Positions 45,207 to 53,452 of a DNA stretch of 64,000 nt are shown one piece after another (position 1 is the first letter of the stretch; every line of letters begins with the position of its first letter). The DNA is from Frigoribacterium sp. PhB160. GTDB taxonomy: Bacteria; Actinomycetota; Actinomycetes; Actinomycetales; Microbacteriaceae. The stretch lies in the NCBI RefSeq assembly GCF_003751785.1, contig NZ_RKIE01000001.1, positions 1,775,564 to 1,839,563 on the forward strand. The letters run 5' to 3'. Both the position numbers and the translations under genes were made by a program. Under the pieces are notes generated by a model. It was not told the DNA's origin. It searched no databases and saw only the letters and a list, made by a program, of their open reading frames with translations.

Positions 45207-46772
45207 TCAGGCGCCGGCCGCGGGCAGCAGCACGACGACGACCCGGTCCGCGACCGCGGCGAGGGCCGACGTCACACCGTCGGGCCCCGCCAGGTCGGCG
45301 GGGTCGGTGCCCGGCTCGGGCATCAGCACGACGACGCCGGCACGTCGGCCGCCGCGGGTGAGGTTGTAGGCGAAGCGGGGCCCCGGGCCGTCGACCGTGC
45401 GGTCGTGGCTGCGGAACGTCACGGAGCTCGCCACGGCGTAGCCCCTGTCGTCGAGCACGGCGATGGGCGAGCGGGTCGTCGACGACACGCGCGTGGGGAG
45501 GTGCCGGTCGAGGGCGTGCGCGACCGCGAGCGGCACCGACAAGAACTCCTCGGTGCCGAGCACGACGACCGGAGGCGCGTCGCCGCCGTGCCCGTCGGCC
45601 CGCCCTCCCGAGACGGCCGCGACCAGCGCCGCCGAGACGGCCTCGGCGTCGACGCGCTCGCTCGCCGCGTCCACCCCGAACCGCTCCGAGCGCACCGGCT
45701 CGACGACCTCGCGCAGGTCGAGCGTCACGACCTCCCCGACCGCGCCGACGTCGCCGCGACCGCCGACCTCGCCGCGACCGGGAGCGACGGCGTCAGCACC
45801 AGCGCCCGCGCCCGCGCCCGCGAACTCCGCCACGACCTCGGCACCGCGGGCCAGCACGTCGGTCGGCAGCTCGATCCCGCCGTCGCCGAGCGCGACCACG
45901 TCGACGCGGGTGTCGAGCTCGAGCGCCAGCTCGTCGAAGGCCCGGCGGTCGTCCGCCCCGCGCAGGTCGATGAGCGCCGCGACGACCCAGCGGGCCTGGG
46001 GCACGCGGGCGTGCAGGTCACGGATCGTGTCGACGACCGTGGCGCCCGTGCTGAGCTCGTCGTCGACGAGCACGACGGTGCCCCCGACCCGCAGACGCGA
46101 CGGGTCGGTCGGCAGCAGCCGGTGGCTGGTGGCGTGCGAGTGCGCCTCCTCGAAGGCGCCGAACGCGACGGCCCCGACCGGGTCGTGCCGCGTCGAGTGC
46201 AGGTACCACGAGCCGAGCGCGTCGGCGACGAGGCGCCCGAGCCCGGTGGCCGTCTCGGCGTAGCCGAGGGTCGCGACCTCGGGGTGCGGCGACCGGAGGG
46301 CCGCCAGCGACGCGCGCAGGTCGGCGAGCTCCGTCCGGAGGCGCGTGAGGTCCTCGCCCGTCGCGTCCCGGTCGTCGAGCACCGCGGCGAAGCGGGCGGC
46401 GAGCTCCGTCAGGCGTCCGTCCCGGCCCGCCGCGTCCAGCCCCGCGAGCTCGTCGTCGAGGTCGTCGCGCAGGGCGAGCTCGACCACGGTGCCGAGCAGC
46501 TCGCCGGCCGTGATCGCGAGCGCGGGCACGGTCGGCACGTGCTTGGCGAGCACGGTGGAGACGAGCAGGTGGGCACGGCGGGGGTTGCGGCGGAGGGCGA
46601 GGCCGACGAGCGGCTCGACGGGCACGAGCGACCGGGGCGACGAGCGGACCCGCACGCCGAGGCGCTCGTGCACGACGGTGCTCTCGCGGGAGGGGACGCC
46701 GGGCACCGGTGCTCCGGGCCCGGCGACGAGGTCGGGCCCCGCGGTCGGGTCGGGAGCGGTGCCGGGGGTCAC
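45207..46772 (-). CDS. Phosphoribosyltransferase - TRSP domain protein of the Ter cluster
   Basis: 521 aa. The N-terminal part (~35-300) contains RRNPRRAHLLVSTVLAKHVPTVP, EVATLGYAETATGLGRLVADAL (reminiscent of PRTase substrate loops), HSTRHDPVGAVAFGAFEEAHSHATSHRLLP and the PRPP loop VVLVDDELSTGATVVDTIRDL (~226-246). The C-terminal part (~385-521) holds VVVLGTEEFLSVPLAVAHALDRH and TTRSPIAVLDDRGYAVASSVTF, literally including the TRSP motif that names the domain. These fusions occur next to StiP and TerD genes and are thought to make or modify a ribosyl compound. Low-complexity Ala/Gly insert at ~315-345. The GTG start overlaps the lyase stop (GTGA). Confidence 0.85.
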   Translation of the reverse strand: MTPGTAPDPTAGPDLVAGPGAPVPGVPSRESTVVHERLGVRVRSSPRSLVPVEPLVGLALRRNPRRAHLLVSTVLAKHVPTVPALAITAGELLGTVVELALRDDLDDELAGLDAAGRDGRLTELAARFAAVLDDRDATGEDLTRLRTELADLRASLAALRSPHPEVATLGYAETATGLGRLVADALGSWYLHSTRHDPVGAVAFGAFEEAHSHATSHRLLPTDPSRLRVGGTVVLVDDELSTGATVVDTIRDLHARVPQARWVVAALIDLRGADDRRAFDELALELDTRVDVVALGDGGIELPTDVLARGAEVVAEFAGAGAGAGADAVAPGRGEVGGRGDVGAVGEVVTLDLREVVEPVRSERFGVDAASERVDAEAVSAALVAAVSGGRADGHGGDAPPVVVLGTEEFLSVPLAVAHALDRHLPTRVSSTTRSPIAVLDDRGYAVASSVTFRSHDRTVDGPGPRFAYNLTRGGRRAGVVVLMPEPGTDPADLAGPDGVTSALAAVADRVVVVLLPAAGA

Positions 46773-48031
46773 GCCGCGCCTCCGGCGGGGGTCAGCGACG
46801 TCTCGCGCATGCTCGCCTCGAGCAGGTCGACGAAGGTGACGCCCTCGAGCGCGACGCCGAAAGCGGCCGCCCGCAGCAGCGTGCGCTCGGCCCAGGCGGT
46901 GTGCGGCTTCATCTCGTTCATCTTGTTGCCGTAGGGCGAGGCGACGGCCCCGCCGCCGCGACGGCCGACGACGGCCTGGGCGTCGAGGAACTCCTCGTGG
47001 CTGACGACGCTCATCGCGTGCACGAGGGCGACGTGGGTCGGGTGGATGACGGTCTTGCCGGTGATGCCGTTCGCCTGGTCGAGGGCGATCTCGCGCAGCA
47101 GGCCGTCGAAGTTCGACAGCAGCAGCTCCTTGCGCAGTTGCATGTCGTCGGCCTCGACGAACGGCGTCATGCGCAGCTGCGGACGCAGCATCCGCTCGGT
47201 GTTGACGTAGTGCTCCCAGACCGGGCCGCTGATGACGAAGCCGCGCTCACGGCGGCCCAGCACGTTGACGATGTCGGCGATGACCGAGGCGACGACCCCG
47301 ACGTCGTAGATCGTGAGGTCGCGCGAGCGGCGGAGGCCGAACGCGCTCGCGAGGTCGGTGGCGCCGATGCGGACGGCGAGCACGTCGTCGCGGTTCCGGT
47401 CGAGCACGGCGGTGATGCCCTCGAGCGCCGACGCGCGGCTCTCGGCGTGGATCATCACGGGCGACTCGAGGATCGGCATGACGCGGAGACGACGGCGTCC
47501 GTCGCCGCCCGCCTGGTCGAAGCGCTCGTGGATCTCGTGCAGCACCGCGAAGAAGCGGTCGGCGTAGCCCGACTGGTTCTCGAACTTCGGGATCACGAAG
47601 CCGCTGAGCACGTCGAGGGCGTCGCCCGCGCGCTCCGCGACCCTCGCCATCTGCTCGGGGGTGCGCACGCGCACGAACAGCATCGGCACGGCCGGCGCGA
47701 CGTCGTCGGGGTCGGCCCCGCCGGCGACGGCCCGCGCCGCCGAGACCTGCTCGGCCCGGAGCTCGAGCAGCGCGGCGACGACGGCGTCCTCGGCCTGCTC
47801 GACCTCGTCGTCGGCGACGCTGTCCTCGAGGCAGAGCACCATGCTGAGGCACCCGCGCGCGGCCTGCTTGTGCACGGCGGCGACGAGGCCCGGCCGGGTG
47901 CCGGGACAGTAGAGCGTCGCGCCGAGGGCGACCGCGAGCAGCGGGGCCGGCGAGTCGAGCTCGAGTCGCTGCGGCAGCGTGTGGAAGACGAGCGACGCCT
48001 GCTCGTCGCTGAGGAAGCCGAAATGGCGCAT
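46769..48031 (-). CDS. HpcH/HpaI aldolase - citrate-lyase-like protein of the Ter cluster
   Basis: 420 aa. HFGFLSDEQASLVFHTLPQRLEL, ALGATLYCPGTRPGLVAAV, SMVLCLEDSVADDEVEQAE, PMLFVRVRTPEQM and LSGFVIPKFENQSG follow CitE-like barrels (Mg and CoA/keto-acid binding). LRVMPILESPVMIHAESRASALEGI and VLAVRIGATDLASAFGLRRSRDLTIYDVGVVA complete it. Ter-cluster members of this family are longer than CitE and specific to these systems. Expected chemistry: C-C bond formation or cleavage on a keto acid; substrate unknown. First gene of the lyase-PRTase-StiP-HAD unit, with its own -10 box. Confidence 0.88.
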   Translation of the reverse strand: MRHFGFLSDEQASLVFHTLPQRLELDSPAPLLAVALGATLYCPGTRPGLVAAVHKQAARGCLSMVLCLEDSVADDEVEQAEDAVVAALLELRAEQVSAARAVAGGADPDDVAPAVPMLFVRVRTPEQMARVAERAGDALDVLSGFVIPKFENQSGYADRFFAVLHEIHERFDQAGGDGRRRLRVMPILESPVMIHAESRASALEGITAVLDRNRDDVLAVRIGATDLASAFGLRRSRDLTIYDVGVVASVIADIVNVLGRRERGFVISGPVWEHYVNTERMLRPQLRMTPFVEADDMQLRKELLLSNFDGLLREIALDQANGITGKTVIHPTHVALVHAMSVVSHEEFLDAQAVVGRRGGGAVASPYGNKMNEMKPHTAWAERTLLRAAAFGVALEGVTFVDLLEASMRETSLTPAGGAA

Positions 48032-48036
48032 GGGCG

Positions 48037-48042
48037 ATTATG
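48037..48042 (-). promoter_or_regulatory. -10 box (CATAAT) for the lyase-PRTase-StiP-HAD unit
   Basis: Minus-strand CATAAT 5 nt before the ATG at 48031, overlapping the stop codon of the upstream gene. A/T-rich in a very G+C-rich context, so conspicuous; suggests a second, leaderless transcription unit within the Ter cluster. Confidence 0.5.
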
Positions 48043-48883
48043 ACCTGGCCGGCACGGAGTCGCCGGGACGTTCCGGGATCGAGTAGCCGAACCTCTGGTG
48101 GACGAGGGATGGCGTCAGGGTGTCCGGCAGGGTGACCCGACGCAGCTCGAGCCGGCCGTCGACGACGAGCAGCGACAGGGCGACCCGCTCGCCGGGCCCG
48201 GGCGGGTCGACGGCGAGCGTGCGGTCGCCGGGCAGGTCGACGCGCAGCCATGCCCCGTCGCCCGCGACGACGTGCGCACGCCGCAGCTCGCGGACGTGGC
48301 GCAGGGTGACGAGGACCTCGTCGCCGTCGAACGCCACGAGCGGGCGGTTGCCGCTCGTGACGACGCTGTCGCCCTGGCGCTCCCCCGAGGCGAAGGCCGC
48401 GCCGTCGACGAGCTCGGTGCTCTCCCACATCGCGTGGACGCCGCCCACGACGGCGAGCGTGCCGATCGCGGAGCGGCGGGGCGAGAGCCGCACGAGCGGC
48501 GACTCGGCCCCGAGCTCGCGCACGCCGGCGAGGTCGGGCGCGACGAACGGCTGCGGCCGGACGACCCGCCGCGGCCGGGACGGCGACGCGGCGCCGCCCG
48601 CCGACACGCCCGGCGCTCCCGGCGCTCGCGGCGGCGATGCCAGTGCGGGTGCCGGCGCCGGCGCGATCGGCGGTCGGGCCGTCGCCGGTGCCGACGTGGC
48701 CGGGCCGACGCGGCCGCCCAGCACGAGCCCCGCCCCCGACGAGGAGGCGCGGGTCGGCTCCCCCGCCCCGCCGCCGGTCGCCGTCGTCGCCGTCGGCACC
48801 GCGGTCTCGGGCAGCGGCGCCGGCCCGGGCTTCACCCGCCGCCGGAGGAACGGCAGGTCGGTGCGGAGCGGTCGGTCGACCAC
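48038..48883 (-). CDS. Ter-cluster hypothetical protein with Pro/Ala-rich N-terminus
   Basis: 281 aa. Residues ~18-105 are disordered (PGPAPLPETAVPTATTATGGG, ATARPPIAPAPAPALASPPRAPGAPG). Residues ~125-281 look like a compact beta domain: PLVRLSPRRSAIGTLAVVGGVHAMWESTEL, VTSGNRPLVAFDGDEVLVTLRHVRELRRAHVVAGDGAWLRVDLPGDRTLAV and RVALSLLVVDGRLELRRVTLPDTL. The spacing of strands recalls TerD-like beta-sandwiches, but I see no TerD acidic Ca-binding signature, so I do not name it. The GTG start follows the upstream TerD stop by 1 nt. Contains a 13-mer TRAS site (48743). Confidence 0.75.
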   Translation of the reverse strand: MVDRPLRTDLPFLRRRVKPGPAPLPETAVPTATTATGGGAGEPTRASSSGAGLVLGGRVGPATSAPATARPPIAPAPAPALASPPRAPGAPGVSAGGAASPSRPRRVVRPQPFVAPDLAGVRELGAESPLVRLSPRRSAIGTLAVVGGVHAMWESTELVDGAAFASGERQGDSVVTSGNRPLVAFDGDEVLVTLRHVRELRRAHVVAGDGAWLRVDLPGDRTLAVDPPGPGERVALSLLVVDGRLELRRVTLPDTLTPSLVHQRFGYSIPERPGDSVPARS

Positions 48884-48884
48884 G

Positions 48885-49454
48885 TCAGAGGGCGATCTTG
48901 AAGTCGCGGGCGACGCCGGAGAGACCGGTCGTGTAGCCCTGGCCGAGCGCGCGGAACTTCCAGTCGGACCGGTGACGGTAGAGCTCGCCGAAGAGCATCG
49001 CGTCGATGCGGTGGTTGTCGTCGCTCGGCACGACGAAGCGCACGAGGTCGCGGCCGTCCTTCGTCGCCACCCGCATGCTGGCCTGGCGGACGGCGCCGAA
49101 GGTGCCGAGGCCGCGCCGGTCGGGGTCGACGTACACGACGAACACGATCTTCTGGACGTCGTCGGGCACGAGGCGGAGGTCGACGTCGATCTGCTCGTCG
49201 TCCACCGCGCCTCCCCGGGAGGGCTGCTCGTCGAAGGCCACCGAGCCGTCGGCCGACTCGATCTGGTTGAAGAACACGACGTCGTCGCCGGTGCGGGCCG
49301 TGTCGTCGGCCCCGCAGAGGATCGCGAGCGGCACGAGCTCGGGCTGCGGCCCGCGGCTCGGCGTGCTCTGCCACGAGAACCCGACGAGCAGCTCGTGCAC
49401 GTCGGGGTTCTCGGCCGTGAGGGCGGCGTTGCCGCCCGGGACCATCTCGGCCAT
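48885..49454 (-). CDS. TerD family protein (diverged paralogue)
   Basis: 189 aa, single TerD domain. LLVGFSWQSTPSR, LAILCGADDTARTGDDVVFFNQIESADGSVAF, AVDDEQIDVDLRLVPDDVQKIVFVVYVDPD and LYRHRSDWKFRALGQGYTTGLSGVARDFKI follow the family from end to end. Compared with the other three copies, the opening MxLxKGxxL block is replaced by MVPGGNAALTAENPDV, so it is the outlier. TerD proteins bind Ca and act in tellurite and membrane/DNA stress. Stop-start overlap (TGATG) with the upstream gene. Part of the long Ter unit. Confidence 0.9.
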   Translation of the reverse strand: MAEMVPGGNAALTAENPDVHELLVGFSWQSTPSRGPQPELVPLAILCGADDTARTGDDVVFFNQIESADGSVAFDEQPSRGGAVDDEQIDVDLRLVPDDVQKIVFVVYVDPDRRGLGTFGAVRQASMRVATKDGRDLVRFVVPSDDNHRIDAMLFGELYRHRSDWKFRALGQGYTTGLSGVARDFKIAL

Positions 49455-49990
49455 CAGGGTCCTTCCAGTCGCAGGGCCGGGTCGTCCTCGAACTTCGAGC
49501 GGAGGAAGCGGCCGTGCGTCGACAGCTCCTCGATCGCGCCGAGGCGGATCTGGTTGACGAAGTCGAGCACGGTCTCGTGCACGAGGCCGAGCTGGTCGAC
49601 GAAGAGGCCGGTGGGTCGCGAGTCGTCGCGGCGGTCGGCGGCCGGCAGCGTGAGGTAGCGGCGGAGCGGCTCCGGCACGTGGTCGCCGACGAGCTGCTCG
49701 AGCAGCACGCGCTGCTCGGTCGACGCGCCCTGCGACTCGATGAGGGCGACGGCGTCGCGCAGCTCGTCGACGATCTGCAGCAGCCGCGAGATCACGAGCG
49801 TCGGCAGGCGCCCGCTGCCGCCGTCGATCATCGCGACGAGCCGGTCGAGGTCGGTCGCCTCGGCCGCCGCCGCCCCCGGCTGCGCGAGCCCCGAGGCCGT
49901 GCCCGTCATCGCCGCGAGGTCGCTCCCGGAGACGGCGGACGGGCGCGCCGCGTCGTCGCGGTCGCGCCCGAACAGCCTGCCGAAGACCAC
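49454..49990 (-). CDS. Ter-cluster hypothetical helical protein
   Basis: 178 aa. MVFGRLFGRDRDDAARP, an Ala/Gly linker, then a helical domain (~45-165): DLDRLVAMIDGGSGRLPTLVISRLLQIVDELRDAVALIESQGASTEQRVLLEQLVGDHVPEPLRRYLTLPAAD and DQLGLVHETVLDFVNQIRLGAIEELSTHGRFLRSKF. No signal or membrane span. I recognise no named family. It lies directly after telA, with which it may form a complex, and overlaps the terD gene by TGATG. GTG start. Confidence 0.75.
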   Translation of the reverse strand: MVFGRLFGRDRDDAARPSAVSGSDLAAMTGTASGLAQPGAAAAEATDLDRLVAMIDGGSGRLPTLVISRLLQIVDELRDAVALIESQGASTEQRVLLEQLVGDHVPEPLRRYLTLPAADRRDDSRPTGLFVDQLGLVHETVLDFVNQIRLGAIEELSTHGRFLRSKFEDDPALRLEGP

Positions 49991-49998
49991 GGTGCCGT

Positions 49999-51252
49999 CT
50001 AGGAGCGCGGGGTCGAGCCGTCGCCCAGGGCGGCGCGCGTGGCCGCCTGGCCGACCTCGGCCGCCTCGCCCTGGCGGCTGCGCTCGAGGTAGGGCTTGGC
50101 GCGCGTGATGCCGGCCTCGAGGGCCTGCACGGTGCCGGCCATGTTCTGCGCCGCCTGCGAGCGGAACGTGTCGATCGAGTCCATGGTCGCGAAGACGTTG
50201 TCGAACGCCTTCTGCAGCGTGTCGACGCTGACGCCGGACGACGAGGCCTGCTCGTGGATGCGCGCGGTCTGGTCCTTCAGCATCTCGCTCGTCTGCAGGA
50301 TCATGTTGTTCGTCGTCGTGTTGATCGCGTCGATCTGGTCGAGCACCATCTTCTGGTTCGCCAGCGCCGCGGCCACCGTGACGGCGGTGCGGAGCGCCGC
50401 GATCGTCGTCGTGCGTGCGCGGTCGACGCCCTTGACGAGCTCGACGTTGTTCTTGCGGATCAGGTCCATCGCGAGGTAGCCCTGCACCGACACGGCGAGC
50501 TGCGTGAGGATGTCCTGACGGCGTTGACGGATCGGGAAGAGCACGTCGGCCTCGAGCTTCTGGGCCTGCTCGAGCTGACCGGAGGCCTTGGCCTGGTCGA
50601 TCTTCTCGGTGGCCGCGGTGTCGAGCGCGTCGGCGAAGACGGCGTACTCGCTGAGCTGCCCCATGGTCTCCCAGAGCTGCTGCTTCTCGCCGGCCAGCGC
50701 GGCGTTGTCCTTGAGGAGCTCGTCCTTGCCGGACATGAGCGACTTGATGATCGCGTCGAGCTGGGTCTGCGCCGACTCGTACTTCTGGAAGTACTTCGCG
50801 AGCTTGTTGCCCCCGGGGATGAAGCCGAGGATCTTGCGGCCGACGCCGAGGTCGGCCTGGTTCGGGGTGAGGTCCTCCACCGTCGAGCGGAGCTCGCCGA
50901 GGGTGTTCGCGACCTTGATCTGCGCGCTGTCGCCGCCGCGCTTCGCCCCGGCGACCGACGAGGTCGACCGCTCGAGCATGCGGGTCGAGTAGCCGCTCGA
51001 CGAGGTCATCTCCGAGCTCGCGAGCGTCGAGATGCCCTCGACCTTCTCGGTGAACTCGGGCGCACGGGGGTCGAGGGTCGACACGTCGCGGATGAACTCC
51101 TGCGCCTGACGGCGGATCTCCGCCTGGCGGTCGTCCGGCACGGGGATCATGCCCGGCGCGGCCTCGGGCTGCACGATCGCCGGGGCGTCGGGCGCCCGGA
51201 GGACGAGGTCGCCCGACTCGTCGGGGTCGGGCGGGGTGAGGGTCATGCTCAT
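49999..51252 (-). CDS. telA: TelA / toxic anion resistance family protein
   Basis: 417 aa, mostly long helices. Residues ~110-400 match the TelA (KlaA/YaaN) family: NTLGELRSTVEDLTPNQADLGVGRKILGFIPGGNKLAKYFQKYESAQTQLDAIIKSL, GKDELLKDNAALAGEKQQLWETMGQL, QRRQDILTQLAVSVQGYLAMDLIRKNNVELVKGVDRARTTTIAALRTAV and LANQKMVLDQIDAINTTTNNMI. Members are associated with tellurite and other toxic-oxyanion resistance; the mechanism is not settled. Upstream and downstream are TerD genes, giving the canonical Ter arrangement. Confidence 0.92.
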   Translation of the reverse strand: MSMTLTPPDPDESGDLVLRAPDAPAIVQPEAAPGMIPVPDDRQAEIRRQAQEFIRDVSTLDPRAPEFTEKVEGISTLASSEMTSSSGYSTRMLERSTSSVAGAKRGGDSAQIKVANTLGELRSTVEDLTPNQADLGVGRKILGFIPGGNKLAKYFQKYESAQTQLDAIIKSLMSGKDELLKDNAALAGEKQQLWETMGQLSEYAVFADALDTAATEKIDQAKASGQLEQAQKLEADVLFPIRQRRQDILTQLAVSVQGYLAMDLIRKNNVELVKGVDRARTTTIAALRTAVTVAAALANQKMVLDQIDAINTTTNNMILQTSEMLKDQTARIHEQASSSGVSVDTLQKAFDNVFATMDSIDTFRSQAAQNMAGTVQALEAGITRAKPYLERSRQGEAAEVGQAATRAALGDGSTPRS

Positions 51253-51337
51253 GGTCGTGTCCAGTCTCGATGGTCGACGGGCGGGGCGGCCCGGGGTCGC
51301 ACGCGGATGCGCCCCCGGAGCCGATCCTAGGGAAGCC

Positions 51338-51916
51338 TCAGCCGAAGGTGACGCCGTAGTCGCCCGCGATGCCGGCGAGGCCGGTCGTGTAGCCCTGGCC
51401 CACGGCCTTGAACTTCCACTCCGAGCCGCTGCGGTAGACCTCGGCGAAGATCATGGCCGTCTCGGGGGCGGCGTCCTCGCTGAGGTCGAAGCGCACGATC
51501 TCTTTCTCGTCCTGGTCGAGCACGCGGCAGTAGGCGCCGCGCACCTGGCCGAAGTTCTGTCGGCGCTCGTCGGCCTGGTCGATCGACACGGCGATCACGA
51601 CGCGCTCGATGTCGGCCGAGACGCTCTTGAGGTCGATCGAGATCTGCTCGTCGTCGCCCTCGCCCTCGCCCGAGCGGTTGTCGCCGAGGTGCTTGACGGA
51701 GCCGTCGGCCGCCTCGGTCTGGTTGTAGAAGATGAAGTCGGCCGACGAGCGGACCTTGCCGCTGGCCGAGACGAGCAGCGCCGAGGCGTCGAGGTCGAAG
51801 GCCTCGCCGCTGGTCGTGCGCGGGTCCCAGCCGAGGCCGACGGTCGCGACCGTCAGGCCGGGGCTCGTCTTCGTGAGCGAGAGGTTGTTGCCCTTCTGGA
51901 GGGAGAGTCCTGCCAT
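51338..51916 (-). CDS. TerD family protein
   Basis: 192 aa. MAGLSLQKGNNLSLTKTSPGLTVATVGLGWDPRTTSGEAFDLDASALLVSASGKVRSSADFIFYNQTEAADGSVKHLGDNRSGEGEGDDEQISIDLKSVSADIERVVIAVSID is the complete classical TerD N-half: KGxNLSLTK start, DLDASA, and the acidic GDNRSGEGEGDDE Ca-binding loop. It ends with EVYRSGSEWKFKAVGQGYTTGLAGIAGDYGV. AGGAAG Shine-Dalgarno 11-12 nt upstream. Nearest paralogue is the next gene upstream, so the pair likely arose by tandem duplication. Confidence 0.95.
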   Translation of the reverse strand: MAGLSLQKGNNLSLTKTSPGLTVATVGLGWDPRTTSGEAFDLDASALLVSASGKVRSSADFIFYNQTEAADGSVKHLGDNRSGEGEGDDEQISIDLKSVSADIERVVIAVSIDQADERRQNFGQVRGAYCRVLDQDEKEIVRFDLSEDAAPETAMIFAEVYRSGSEWKFKAVGQGYTTGLAGIAGDYGVTFG

Positions 51917-52034
51917 GGTGCTGCCTGCTTCCTGGTGTGGTGGTGCGGGGTCGGTGTGGTCGTGGTGCAGGGCCGGCCGGCGAGGTGCCGGCCCCCGCGC
52001 GTCCGGCGCGGGCGCCGGACGACGCGCGGGGCCC

Positions 52035-52616
52035 TCAGTCGAGGACGATGCCGAAGTCGGTGGCGATGCCGTACAGGCCGGTCGAGTACCCCTGGCCGAC
52101 GGCCCGGAACTTCCACTCGCCGGAGTTGCGGTAGATCTCGGCGAAGATCATCGCCGTCTCGGAGGCGGCGTCCTCGCTGAGGTCGTACCGGACGACCTCG
52201 AGCTGGGTGTCCTCGTTGACGACGCGGCAGAACGCGTCGCGCACCTGGCCGAAGTTCTGCCGTCGGACGTCGCCCTGGTCGATCGTGACGCAGATCACGA
52301 TGCGGTCGACGTCGGCGGGCACGATCGACAGGTCGATGCGGATCTGCTCGTCGTCGCCGTCGCCCTCGCCGGTGCGGTTGTCGCCGAGGTGGGTGACCGA
52401 GCCGTCGGGCGTCGCGAGCTGGTTGTAGAAGATGAAGTCGTCCTGCGACCGCACCTTGCCGTCGGCGCCGAGGATCAGCGCCGACGCGTCGAGGTCGAAC
52501 GCCGTCCCGGCCGTGGTGCGCGGGTCCCAGCCGAGCCCGACCACGGCCCGCTGGAGGCTCGGGTCGGCCTTCGAGAGGGAGAGGTTGTGGCCCTTCGAGA
52601 GGGTGAGGCTGGCCAT
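52035..52616 (-). CDS. TerD family protein
   Basis: 193 aa. MASLTLSKGHNLSLSKADPSLQRAVVGLGWDPRTTAGTAFDLDASALILGADGKVRSQDDFIFYNQLATPDGSVTHLGDNRTGEGDGDDEQIRIDLSIVPADVDRIVICVTIDQGD, with the acidic Ca-binding loop intact, then EIYRNSGEWKFRAVGQGYSTGLYGIATDFGIV. Very close to the 51338-51916 paralogue along its length. The start at 52616 follows the family start and AAGGA upstream; the longer frame is G/C-rich linker. Same strand and spacing as neighbours, probably one transcript. Confidence 0.95.
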   Translation of the reverse strand: MASLTLSKGHNLSLSKADPSLQRAVVGLGWDPRTTAGTAFDLDASALILGADGKVRSQDDFIFYNQLATPDGSVTHLGDNRTGEGDGDDEQIRIDLSIVPADVDRIVICVTIDQGDVRRQNFGQVRDAFCRVVNEDTQLEVVRYDLSEDAASETAMIFAEIYRNSGEWKFRAVGQGYSTGLYGIATDFGIVLD

Positions 52617-52699
52617 GGTGCTGATCGTCCTTCCGTCCGGTGGTGCGGTCGTGCGGTGCTGCCGTGTCGCGGGTCGCGCTGTGCTGCGGGTCGCTCGGG

Positions 52700-53293
52700 T
52701 CAGAGCGCCTGGCTGGCCGGGCCGACGAGGTCGGGCACGGCCCGCCCGTTCGCCCGCTCGCCGATGGCCGTGAACGACCATCCGTCGGCGCCTCGCGACA
52801 CCTTCGCCATGACCATGGCGGTGTGCGAGCCCGAGTCGGTGAGCTGGTAGCGAGCGACCTCGGGGCTGCCCGCCGACGAGTCGTCGACGACGCGGCAGAA
52901 GGCGTTCTGCACCTGGTCGAACGTCTGGCGGCTGTAGCTGCTGATGACGAACACGATCTGGCTGACGCTCGGCGACACGGCCGTGAGGTCGATCATGATC
53001 GTCTCGTCGTCGCCGTCGCCGGCCCCGGTCAGGTTGTCGCCCGTGTGCCGCGCAGAGCCGTCCTTGCTCTGCAGCTGCTGGAACCAGACGTAGTCGAGCG
53101 GCGTGCCCGACGCGTCGAAGAAGATCGCCGAGGCGTCGAGGTCGACGTCGGCCTCCTTCTTGAGACCGCCGAAGAAACCGCGCTTCGCGGGTGTCGCGCT
53201 GTCCCAGCCGAGGCCGAGGCGGACCTTCGAGAGCTGCCCCCCGTCGGCCTTCTTGAGGCTCAGCGACTGGCCCTTCTGCAAGCTCAGACCCAT
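52700..53293 (-). CDS. TerD family protein
   Basis: 197 aa. MGLSLQKGQSLSLKKADGGQLSKVRLGLGWDSATPAKRGFFGGLKKEADVDLDASAIFFDASG has the extended basic insert (KRGFFGGLKKEAD) typical of TerE/TerZ-like members. HTGDNLTGAGDGDDETIMIDLTAVSPSVSQIVFVISSYSRQTFDQVQNAFCRVVD follows, with the acidic loop intact. GAAGGAGA lies 5-11 nt before the ATG at 53293. First TerD gene after terC. It differs from the 51338/52035 pair, so the cluster holds at least three TerD subtypes. Confidence 0.95.
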   Translation of the reverse strand: MGLSLQKGQSLSLKKADGGQLSKVRLGLGWDSATPAKRGFFGGLKKEADVDLDASAIFFDASGTPLDYVWFQQLQSKDGSARHTGDNLTGAGDGDDETIMIDLTAVSPSVSQIVFVISSYSRQTFDQVQNAFCRVVDDSSAGSPEVARYQLTDSGSHTAMVMAKVSRGADGWSFTAIGERANGRAVPDLVGPASQAL

Positions 53294-53452
53294 GGTGTTC
53301 TCCTTCGACTCCGGTGTGGGGCCGACCGACCTCGTGGGCGGTCGACGTGACTCATTGCTGGTCGTCTGCTGACGATCCTGGCCGAACCACCTGGATCGGT
53401 CCTGCACGTCGACTGGGCGAGCCGTCGATCCGGAGGTGTGGGGCGCCTCCGG

